Position numbers and translations under genes: made by a program | Part shown: piece by piece, positions 1-6,413 of the stretch | Layout: the number at the start of each line of letters is the position of its first letter | Numbering within the stretch: the stretch's first letter is position 1 | Notes under the pieces: generated by a model | Seen by the model: the letters and a program-made list of their open reading frames with translations, nothing else | The model's database searches: none | Told to the model about the DNA's origin: nothing | Assembly (NCBI RefSeq): GCF_000186865.1 | Contig: NW_008705561.1 | Span: forward strand, 3,475,791 to 3,487,890 | From: Aureococcus anophagefferens | Taxonomy: Eukaryota; Sar; Pelagophyceae; Pelagomonadales; Pelagomonadaceae | Direction: 5' to 3' | Length of the DNA: 12,100 nt

Positions 1-85
1 GCGCGCGAGGGCGCGGACAGCGGCACGCGAGAGGCAAACATGCGTTGGTGAACTTCTGTGGGCTGTCCTCGAAGCACAGCGCAGC

Positions 86-1093
86 ATGGCTGAGCTGCAG
101 CCCGAGCCGCCTCGGGGGGCGATTTGGATAAACGACAACGTGCTCGACACCTGCGTCCGCAAGGACGGGTTGGAGCTGTTCGTCGCGCAGCAGCGGGCGC
201 GCACGGACTACGTCGAGGCGATCGCGAAAATCCCATACATGCTCTTGGACATCGACCACCTGCGACTTGTTGAGGACGCTCAGGCGAAGCTCGAGGTCCT
301 GATGAAGGCCGGTGATTGGACGTCATCGACCCGTTCGTGGATCACTTCCCGGCGCGCGAAACTGAAGAAGGTGGCGGACACGTGCGCGGCGGTCCCCAAG
401 ATCAAAAAAGTGCTGCGCGTCGCGAAACAACTCGGCACGCAGGACGCGGCGCCCGTCGACGTCGTCGCGCCCGCGCGCCCGCTGCTGAGCCCGGTGGGCC
501 GGGTCAAGGACCGCGCCGGCGTTGTCTACGACGCGGTCCCGACGCTCTGGACGTTGCGGCGCAAGACCGCCGCGGGCTTCGAGGAGACGAGCAGCGCGGA
601 ATACGATCCCGACACTCTGGTGCCGATACCCGCCGCGGCGCCCGTGGTGGCGCCCGTGCCGGCGCCCGTGGTGGCGCCCATGGTGACGCCGGGGCGTGAG
701 GCGTCCGTGATGGACGACGACGACGACGACGACGAGTGGGCGCGGGCGCAAGAGGGCAGCGGGCCGCGTGAGTTGGAGCCGCGAGAGTGGCTCGGGGCGC
801 AAGTCCAGCGAAGGCTGGTCATGCGGATGACAAAAATGGCTCGAGAGAAAAAAAAAGCGTGTGTCCTCTTCGAGACGGTCGCGCGCGCATGCACGCCGTC
901 GGGGATCGGAGACGCCTTCGAAGCCGCGGGCCTGGACCGTCCCGAGGCCTTGCTCGTCGCGGCATCGAGCGGGACTTTCTCGAAGTCGCGCGAGGTTTTT
1001 GAAATGGACGAGCGAGCACCGACGCTCACGCAACACTCGCTGCGATTGCGAGACTCGTGTAGCCGTCCGCGGTCTGGAGCGCGAACGTCATGA
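86..1093 (+). CDS. Hypothetical protein, low-complexity, 335 aa
   Basis: I do not recognise this protein. The start ATG has a good eukaryotic context (A at -3, G at +4: AGCATGG), shared with two other starts in the window. The N-terminal ~130 residues look globular and rather helical. They are followed by a Pro/Ala/Val linker made of two 24-bp minisatellite copies (638-685), then an acidic run of seven Asp and a Glu coded by a GAC repeat around 709-733. A basic, Lys/Arg-rich stretch follows (near residue 250), and the tail is poorly structured. No catalytic motif is visible. The acidic and basic patches would suit a nuclear or nucleic-acid-associated protein, but that is a guess. The last ~30 residues may be out of frame if an intron near 1000-1060 was missed. 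It converges on the oxygenase gene with 37 bp between the stop codons. Confidence 0.5.
   Translation: MAELQPEPPRGAIWINDNVLDTCVRKDGLELFVAQQRARTDYVEAIAKIPYMLLDIDHLRLVEDAQAKLEVLMKAGDWTSSTRSWITSRRAKLKKVADTCAAVPKIKKVLRVAKQLGTQDAAPVDVVAPARPLLSPVGRVKDRAGVVYDAVPTLWTLRRKTAAGFEETSSAEYDPDTLVPIPAAAPVVAPVPAPVVAPMVTPGREASVMDDDDDDDEWARAQEGSGPRELEPREWLGAQVQRRLVMRMTKMAREKKKACVLFETVARACTPSGIGDAFEAAGLDRPEALLVAASSGTFSKSREVFEMDERAPTLTQHSLRLRDSCSRPRSGARTS
638..685 (+). repeat. 24-bp minisatellite, two copies, in coding sequence
   Basis: Two adjacent 24-bp units starting GCGCCCGTGGTGGCGCCC differ only in the last six bases. They encode the Ala-Pro-Val-Val linker of the hypothetical protein and keep its frame. Confidence 0.7.
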
Positions 1094-1127
1094 AGGACGT
1101 GTCGACGGCGGACGACGTCGCCAGCGC

Positions 1128-1346
1128 TCACTAGACGGCGGCGCGGGCCGCGCGGGCCGCGAGGCGGGCGTCCCGCGCCAAGTCTGCCTCGCTCCGGACC
1201 GCGGCGATCCTCGGTTCCTGCCTCCGCGAGAAGAACGCGAGGGAGAAGCGCTTCGGGGGCGGACCCGGCACGCCGGCGGGCACGAGGGGGAGGACGCTGT
1301 GGAAGGCGAACTCGCCGCACAAAAGGACGACGTCGCCGGGCTGGTA
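1128..1346. repeat. 219-bp segmental repeat, source copy
   Basis: This stretch matches 3039-3257 without gaps, with one difference (C at 1236, T at 3147). It covers the 3' end of the oxygenase gene: residues from about 273 to the stop, including the distal His and Arg but not the H-x-D pair. The complete gene lies here, so this is probably the source copy. Confidence 0.9.
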
Positions 1347-2162
1347 GTCGACGACAAAGGCACAGTCGAGGATGAGGAGTTCCCCCCCGCAGTAGGTGAC
1401 GTCGGGCGTGCCGCTCTCGTTGACGAGCGCTGCGAAGATCGTGTCGCGCTTGTCGAGATGGGCGGCGAGGTCGCCCAGGAGCTGGGACGCGACACGTTCG
1501 TAGAAGACCAGCTCGTCGTCAAGCCGCCAGGACTCGTCGGGCTGCAGCAGCGGAACAAGCTCGCGCGCTAGCGCGTCGACCTCGAGGCGCAGTTGTTGGA
1601 TGTCGGCATCGCCGTCGGAAAGTTTGTCGAACTGCACCGCCGTGTGATACAGGCGATCGCGCCAGGCCGTCCCGAGCATGAAGCTGCCGCCGCCCGTCTG
1701 CTCGTTGTCCCAGAAGAGGCGTGGCGTCTCCTTCGAGAAGTCAATTTGCGTCGGCGTCGAGTTTGACCCGCACTTGCTGATCCTCACGCCAACCCGTGAG
1801 TTGTAGACGAGATTGGCCAGGTCGACTCGACCCGCGCCGGCGCCACAAAACGCACCGACGCCGCCGCGTCTGCCAAACACGTGCGCTGCGCGCATCTTCT
1901 TGACGCCGATGCACGCTTGTTCCGATAGGACGCCTCGGAGGTGGGCGAGTACAGGGCCACTCACGCCTCGCAGCACATAAGACCCTCGGTTGTGTCGGCG
2001 CCTTTTTATCACCTTCCTGGCCCATGGTCGCCTCGGCAGCGTGCCATCGAAGACGGCGCGCACGTCGTCCGGCGGCGCGTCTCCGACATGCACGTCATCC
2101 AGCACCCTGCCGCTCGTCAACGTAAACTCGGCTTCACGGACGCGCAGCCCCACATCACCCAT
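1131..2162 (-). CDS. 2OG-Fe(II) dioxygenase-like protein
   Basis: The C-terminal half carries the hallmarks of the double-stranded beta-helix iron/2-oxoglutarate dioxygenases. There is an H-x-D pair (H235, D237 in AHLDKRD), a CGGELLI strand, QPGDVVLL, a distal histidine in FHSVLPL (H288), and a basic residue for 2-oxoglutarate (R305 in KRFSLAFF). The H288-R305 spacing is slightly long because of a Pro/Gly loop. Such enzymes hydroxylate protein, nucleic-acid or small-molecule substrates. The GG-x-L / GDVV / H-x-V pattern recalls the prolyl-hydroxylase and TET/JBP-like branches, but the substrate cannot be read from sequence. The start at 2162 gives 343 aa, has G at -3 and +4, and adds a plausible N-terminus with a basic KRRRHNR patch. 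A shorter start at 1895 (254 aa) keeps the whole catalytic domain, and an intron near 1740-1800 cannot be excluded. Its 3' end is duplicated at 3039-3257. Confidence 0.55.
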   Translation of the reverse strand: MGDVGLRVREAEFTLTSGRVLDDVHVGDAPPDDVRAVFDGTLPRRPWARKVIKRRRHNRGSYVLRGVSGPVLAHLRGVLSEQACIGVKKMRAAHVFGRRGGVGAFCGAGAGRVDLANLVYNSRVGVRISKCGSNSTPTQIDFSKETPRLFWDNEQTGGGSFMLGTAWRDRLYHTAVQFDKLSDGDADIQQLRLEVDALARELVPLLQPDESWRLDDELVFYERVASQLLGDLAAHLDKRDTIFAALVNESGTPDVTYCGGELLILDCAFVVDYQPGDVVLLCGEFAFHSVLPLVPAGVPGPPPKRFSLAFFSRRQEPRIAAVRSEADLARDARLAARAARAAV

Positions 2163-2174
2163 GCCCTTGATCCA

Positions 2175-2987
2175 ATGGTCGCCTTGCCGCCGTCGACGCT
2201 GCAGCAGCTGGCGCCGCCGCCGACGCTGATGCCGTGGAGCGCCGACCGCGCACTGCAGCCGCTGCCCATGACCGGCGCCTTGGACGACATCGTCCTGCTC
2301 CCGCTCATCATCCTCAAGGAGCCCCTGTGCCGGCGGTTCTTCCTGAACCACATCGGCGCGGCGCTCGCCGAGCCCGGCGTCGCGCCCGGGGCCGCCGCGG
2401 CCGCGGTCCGCGAGGCGCTCGCGGCGACGTGCGACTCGCTGGACGCCGCCGCCTTGAACCGCATCAAGGAGCTGCAGGTCGGCTGCACGACGACGGTGCA
2501 CGGCCCGAAGATGGCGATGAAGTTCTTCGGCAAGGGAAACGACCTCCTCAATATCGTCTCCGCCCTCGGCGGCCGGAGCTTCGCCGCCATCGCGCGCCTC
2601 GGCGCGAAAGTCGACGCCGCGGTCGCGTCCAAGGTCTTCGCCGACCTGGAGTCGGTGCTGGAGACCGGGCCGCCGAGGGTGGGCCTGCTGGGCCCCTACA
2701 ACCGCCCGTGGGTGGTCACGCGCGCCGCCGCCTTCCTCGGCCTCCGCTGCCCGGCGCGGGCGTCGACGACGTGGCACGAGGCGACGTGCGGCGTGCTCGG
2801 CTACGTCGCCGACCCCCGCATCAAGAAGCTCAAGGCCAGCGGCGTGACGCCCCTGGACGTCCTCACGGAGGCGGTGTGCGGCCAGGAGGACGTTTGGTTC
2901 CTGTCCATGGCCATGTGCCTCGCGAGCTCGAATTCCCAGAAGGCGGACGTCGCGACGCAGATGATCCTGCCCAGGCGGGCGTCCTAG
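2175..2987 (+). CDS. Hypothetical protein, 270 aa
   Basis: I do not recognise this family. Codon use is strongly GC3-rich and the translation looks like a folded, mainly helical protein. A hydrophobic Leu/Ile segment (DDIVLLPLIILKEPLCRRFF) begins near residue 36. It is followed by an Ala-rich helix, a Lys/Gly patch (KFFGKGND), a Trp-containing GPYNRPWVV segment, and a C-terminal half with several Cys and Trp residues. No catalytic motif, signal peptide or clear membrane span is seen. The start is uncertain. ATG 2175 is preferred because 2088 would overlap the divergent oxygenase gene; 2229 is a shorter alternative. With 2175, the start codons of the two divergent genes are only 12 bp apart, so each promoter would lie inside the other gene or one start is wrong. 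Confidence 0.5.
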   Translation: MVALPPSTLQQLAPPPTLMPWSADRALQPLPMTGALDDIVLLPLIILKEPLCRRFFLNHIGAALAEPGVAPGAAAAAVREALAATCDSLDAAALNRIKELQVGCTTTVHGPKMAMKFFGKGNDLLNIVSALGGRSFAAIARLGAKVDAAVASKVFADLESVLETGPPRVGLLGPYNRPWVVTRAAAFLGLRCPARASTTWHEATCGVLGYVADPRIKKLKASGVTPLDVLTEAVCGQEDVWFLSMAMCLASSNSQKADVATQMILPRRAS

Positions 2988-3038
2988 TGATAAAAGCCTC
3001 GCCCCGATTTACAGCGGCCGGCCTCTCGTCCGGGTCCT

Positions 3039-3257
3039 TCACTAGACGGCGGCGCGGGCCGCGCGGGCCGCGAGGCGGGCGTCCCGCGCCAAGTCTGCCT
3101 CGCTCCGGACCGCGGCGATCCTCGGTTCCTGCCTCCGCGAGAAGAATGCGAGGGAGAAGCGCTTCGGGGGCGGACCCGGCACGCCGGCGGGCACGAGGGG
3201 GAGGACGCTGTGGAAGGCGAACTCGCCGCACAAAAGGACGACGTCGCCGGGCTGGTA
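3039..3257. repeat. 219-bp segmental repeat, truncated oxygenase 3' end
   Basis: This is a near-exact copy of 1128-1346 (one mismatch), in the same orientation, 1911 bp away. It carries only the end of the oxygenase beta-helix. The breakpoint at 3257/3258 joins it directly to dynein-like coding sequence on the same strand, and the dynein-like frame then reads the repeat in a different frame from the oxygenase. It is therefore a dead fragment, not a second enzyme. No target-site duplication is evident at its ends. Confidence 0.9.
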
Positions 3258-4156
3258 TCCGCGGTCGTGAACTCGATCATGTAGGCCTTGCCGCTGAGCT
3301 TCTTCGTCTCCGCCTTCGCGCCGTCCTCCGAGTCCTCGAGCTCGCGCCAGAGCAGCGCCTTGGCGTCCGTGATGAAGCACGTGATGTCCTCGGACACGCC
3401 CCAGGCCGCGCGCATCAAGACCACGGTCTTCTGCATGGTCTGCAGGATCTCCTGCGACGTGTTGATCTTCTCCGGGAACTCGAAGACCACGCAGAGGTGC
3501 GCGTTCTTCTCGAAGATCTTCGTCTCCTCGACGAACACCTTCTCGTTCGTGTCGAGCATCTTGAGCGCGTCGTCGTGGCCCACCTCCATGGAGAAGACGT
3601 TGGACCCGCGGAAGGACTCGTCGAGGTCCTTGATCTTCTGCTCGTACTCCTCGATCCAGCCGATGGTCTTGTTCTCGAAGTGGGTCGTCGTCGGCGTGAT
3701 CGCCGCCGTGGGCTCCACGAGGGCCAGCACCTCCGTCCAGTTGATGACGGCCTTGCCGAGCTGGTCCATCATGCGGTCGACCTGGTTGCCCCGGCTCTTC
3801 AGGTGCGCGGGCGCGACGCGCGTCGCGTCGATGTTCTCGAAGTGGGTCGTCGTCGGCGTGATCGCCGCCGTGGGCTCCACGAGGGCCAGCACCTCCGTCC
3901 AGTTGATGACGGCCTTGCCGAGCTGGTCCATCATGCGGTCGACCTGGTTGCCCCGGCTCTTCAGGTGCGCGGGCGCGACGCGCGTCGCGTCGATGCAGAG
4001 CGCGTGCTGCTCCGACATCTTCTCGATGTCGCGCAGGTGCTCCTTGCCCACGGAGCCGGAGACGACGCGGCGGCCGCCGAGCAGCGGGGCAGCCTCTCGA
4101 AGCAACAATGTCATCGTCGACTTCTCTCTCGCTGGAGGAGCGAGAGAGAGGTCCAT
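3258..4156 (-). CDS. Dynein heavy-chain-like fragment (linker/stem region)
   Basis: Minus-strand codons are almost all G/C-ending and the product is a charged helical protein. The stretch that includes KTIGWIEEYEQKI, an FEFPEKI element, VVLMRAAWGVSE and LLWRELED resembles the helical linker/tail (DHC_N2-type) region of dynein heavy chains, where a short F-x-x-P element is followed by long helices and a conserved Trp. Only ~300 residues are present: no AAA or P-loop motif is seen, whereas dynein heavy chains exceed 4000 residues. The fragment contains an exact 54-residue tandem duplication. It stops abruptly at 3258, where a copy of the oxygenase 3' end begins, so it is probably an isolated exon or a broken piece of a gene. 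The first ~20 residues after ATG 4156 (over a hairpin at 4124-4150) are unlikely to be authentic. The family call is tentative; another large helical protein is possible. Confidence 0.42.
3670..3995. repeat. Exact 162-bp tandem duplication
   Basis: The 162-bp unit occurs twice head-to-tail (about 3671-3832 and 3833-3994) with no differences. The period is 54 codons, so the dynein-like frame is kept and a 54-residue block ending TTTHFEN is repeated. Perfect identity indicates either a very recent duplication or an assembly artefact. Confidence 0.9.
4124..4150. repeat. 11-bp inverted repeat with 5-nt loop
   Basis: TCTCTCTCGCT (4124-4134) and its exact reverse complement (4140-4150) flank a GGAGG loop. 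It lies near the 5' edge of the dynein-like fragment and about 100 bp upstream of the SIM-protein start. It could be a structured leader element or a remnant of inserted DNA; the function is unknown. Confidence 0.5.
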
Positions 4157-4182
4157 GGTGCAGGGGTCAAAGTCGTGCCGCC

Positions 4183-4197
4183 GAGTCGCCGACTCGA
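4183..4197. promoter_or_regulatory. Palindromic box upstream of the SIM-protein gene
   Basis: CGAGTCG and CGACTCG form a 7-bp inverted repeat around one base, 53 bp upstream of the ATG at 4251. Its size and symmetry suit a dimeric transcription-factor site, but nothing else supports that. Confidence 0.3.
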
Positions 4198-4250
4198 TTC
4201 AGGCTTCCTTGTTGCGCCTCCCGCCGCGCTCGCCGACGGCCACTTCCAAC

Positions 4251-5297
4251 ATGATCGTCGACCTCTGCAGCTCGAGCGACGACGACGAGGCCGCCGACGC
4301 CGAAAATTCGCATGTAGCAGCCATCGACCTCTGCAGCGACTCCGAGGAGGAGCCCTTCTTTAAAGCGAACGACGCCGCCATGTTTGCCCCGGGCGGGCCC
4401 ACAGGACCGACGCGCGACGACCGGAACCCCAAGCGCCAGCGCCGCGGCGAGTCCTCGGATGGACCGAACCCCCGCGCGGCCGCGTCGCGGGCCGCGGGAG
4501 ATCTGCAGGAGCCCGCGCCCACGGATCATGGTGACGTCCGGCTTCTTTCGGACATCCTGTCCGGCGCCCCCCCCGGAGACTCGATCATCCGCTCGTCCGT
4601 CCCGGCAGAGGGGGTGAGCGCCTTCAAGATTCCGTTCCGTGACGCGCTCCTCGCGCTTCTTCCAATCTTCATATCTGCGCTGGCCCCGCTTCGCGCCGCG
4701 ATCATGGGCGAGGAGGACCTCGCGAGCCTTTCGTTCGGCGGCCTCCCAAAGCCATGCCCCGAAAAAAATTTCGGGGTCATGGCCGTGGCTATGGCCGCGT
4801 TGGCGCGGAAGATGGGCTGGACTTCCATGAAGTTCCACGTCACATCTGCCGCGGCGCACCTGGCGCGCGCCAGTGTCCTCGATTTTACACGGGCAACACG
4901 ATGACCCTCGCAGGTGCTCAAGTACACGGTCGCCAGCCGCGGCCTGGGCCACGCCATGTGGAGCTGCGACTACCACACCATGGGCGCGGCCCTCATCCGC
5001 CTCTTCAAGATGCTCCGCCCTTCCCGTCTCCGCGGGCCCGCGCCCGACCCCTCCACGTTCCTTACCCTCTCCAAGGACATCATCGGCCAGACGAACATGT
5101 GCATCAAAAACCTCGACGACGTCGCCGTCGAGTTGATGCACTGGAGCCAGTACAAGATCTACTCGCTCCTTCCCCCCAGCATCCTCCGCGCGGTCCTCAA
5201 CAACTGGCCGAAGAACGGCGGCAACAAGTTCAACAGGCTCTTCCCGGCCTTGGGCCCCGAAGAACGCAAGGCGATCAAGGCCGCACTCAACCTTTAG
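4251..5297 (+). CDS. Nuclear-type protein with tandem SUMO-interacting motifs
   Basis: Proposed exons are 4251-4874 and 4914-5297 (335 aa). The N-terminus holds two copies of a hydrophobic core followed by Ser/acidic residues: IVDLCSSSDDDE (residues 2-13) and AIDLCSDSEEE (24-34). This is the classical acidic/phospho type of SUMO-interacting motif. A basic patch at 58-65 (RNPKRQRR) looks like a nuclear localisation signal. The middle is disordered. From about residue 120 a helical region follows, with a hydrophobic stretch (LLALLPIFISALAPL) and a compact C-terminus rich in Trp, Leu and Lys that I do not recognise. Reading through the 39-bp intron would meet a TGA, whereas splicing joins ARAS to VLKYTV in frame. 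The start has A at -3, and the open frame upstream of it is only the shadow of the dynein-like fragment. SUMO binding is inferred from motif shape alone. Confidence 0.55.
4875..4913 (+). other. 39-bp GT-AG intron
   Basis: It begins GTCCTCG and ends CCCTCGCAG, in phase 0. It contains an in-frame TGA and is more A/T-rich than the flanking exons. Removal joins two stretches of strongly GC3-biased coding sequence. At 39 bp it would be among the shortest spliceosomal introns. Confidence 0.5.
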
Positions 5298-5331
5298 GAT
5301 TAGGAGTAAGTCGATTTCCTAACTAGTCTAG

Positions 5332-6315
5332 CCCTGGAGGCGGTCGATCCGCGGCGAGCCCGCGGAGAAGCTCGAGGACCTCCGCGGCGAACAGGAGGTC
5401 GAGCGCACGCAGCGCCTCGACGCGTCGGCGCTGCAGCTCGCGGCACAGACGCGCCTCGCCGTCGAGGAGGCCGAGCTCCGCGAGGACCGCGAGCGGCGGG
5501 AGGACCGCGAGCGCCGCGAGCGCCGCGGACGCCGCGCGGAGCCGCCTCGAGGACGGCAAGAAGCAGGCCCTCGAGTCGCTCGCGTCGGCCCACGCGGGTG
5601 CCCTCGCGGCCATCGCGTCGGACCACGAGGCCGCGCTCGCGCAAGACGTGAGGCGCGAGGGCCTCGCGGCGGCCGACGACGTCGCCGGGGCGTGGCGCGC
5701 GGGCGCGGAGGGCCTCGCGGCGCGGCTCGAGCTCCGGGCGGCCAAGCTTGATGACGTGGCGAACCGCGAGGCCGACCGGCGCCGCGACGGGTCGCGCGCG
5801 TCGCCGCGTCAGGCCTCCGTCGCGCGCGACTGCGACGCGGTTGAGCGCGATCTGGCCGAGCGCAGCCCCGAGGCCGCGCGGGGCGACGAGGCACCGCGCG
5901 AGGTCGATCGCCGAGCGGTGCTCCTCGAGGAGCGGTCCGCGCTCGAGGCCGCGCTCGAGGCCGGGAGCGCCGCGCGACGCAGAGTCCCGCGCGAGCGGCG
6001 CGCGACGCGGCGCTCGCCGACGCCCCGGACCGCGAGCGGCTCGCCGCAGCTCAACGCGGCGACGGTCCAGATCAACAAGCTCGAGCGCGAGAAGAAGTTC
6101 CTCCGGGCGAGCCGCGACTCGCCGGGCGGCCCCGGCGACCGGTCGAACAAGACGCTCGAGGCCGTGTTCGAGAAGCTCAGCAAGGAGTCCGAGACCCGAG
6201 CCGGAAATTCAACGGCAAGGCCGCCGAGGAGGCCGCCGCCGCGGGCCTCGCGGACCACGACCAGCTCCGGCGGCACCGAAAGCTGCGGAGAGGAGCTTTT
6301 CGAGGCGAGAGCTGA
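5332..6315 (+). pseudogene. Frame-disrupted coiled-coil protein gene
   Basis: Plus-strand translation gives long Glu/Arg/Ala/Leu-rich heptad-like helices, but no single frame carries them. One frame holds EKLEDLRGEQEVERTQRLDA up to about 5520. A second takes over (SRLEDGKKQALESLASAH onward) and continues past QINKLEREKKFL to about 6200. The first frame then returns (KFNGKAAEEAAAAGLADHD) and ends at TGA 6313-6315. A third frame briefly looks coding near 6000-6050. No clear introns explain the switches. The likeliest reading is a decayed gene or sequencing indels in GC-rich DNA; an unrecognised multi-exon gene is the alternative. The family cannot be named because coiled coils carry little homology signal. 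No start codon is identified. Confidence 0.45.
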
Positions 6316-6413
6316 GCATGCCCAGCAGGTCAAAGCAGTCGATGTTGCCGAGGAGCTGCGGAGATCAGCGATCAGCGACGATCTGCGACGACTGCTCGCT
6401 CGCGTCTAGAGCC

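Noticed and set aside
1..85. Promoter of the first gene
   Set aside because: Only 85 bases are visible, and no TATA box, initiator or repeat could be supported.
3039..3257. Second oxygenase gene
   Set aside because: Only the last ~70 codons are present, the H-x-D iron ligands are missing, and the fused frame differs from the oxygenase frame.
3288..4250. Upstream extension of the SIM-protein frame
   Set aside because: It is the reverse-strand shadow of the dynein-like fragment, with poor codon choice. The ATG at 4251 has good context and starts the recognisable motif.
2234..4363. 709-codon plus-strand open frame
   Set aside because: It runs opposite to the dynein-like fragment and out of frame with the 2175-2987 gene. 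Its Arg/Gly/Pro/Leu-rich product is the typical shadow of GC-rich coding DNA.
5748..6413. Upstream extension of the zinc-finger gene frame
   Set aside because: It is open only because of GC content. It is out of frame with the coiled-coil helices and rich in Arg/Pro/Ser, and ATG 6414 marks where protein-like sequence begins.
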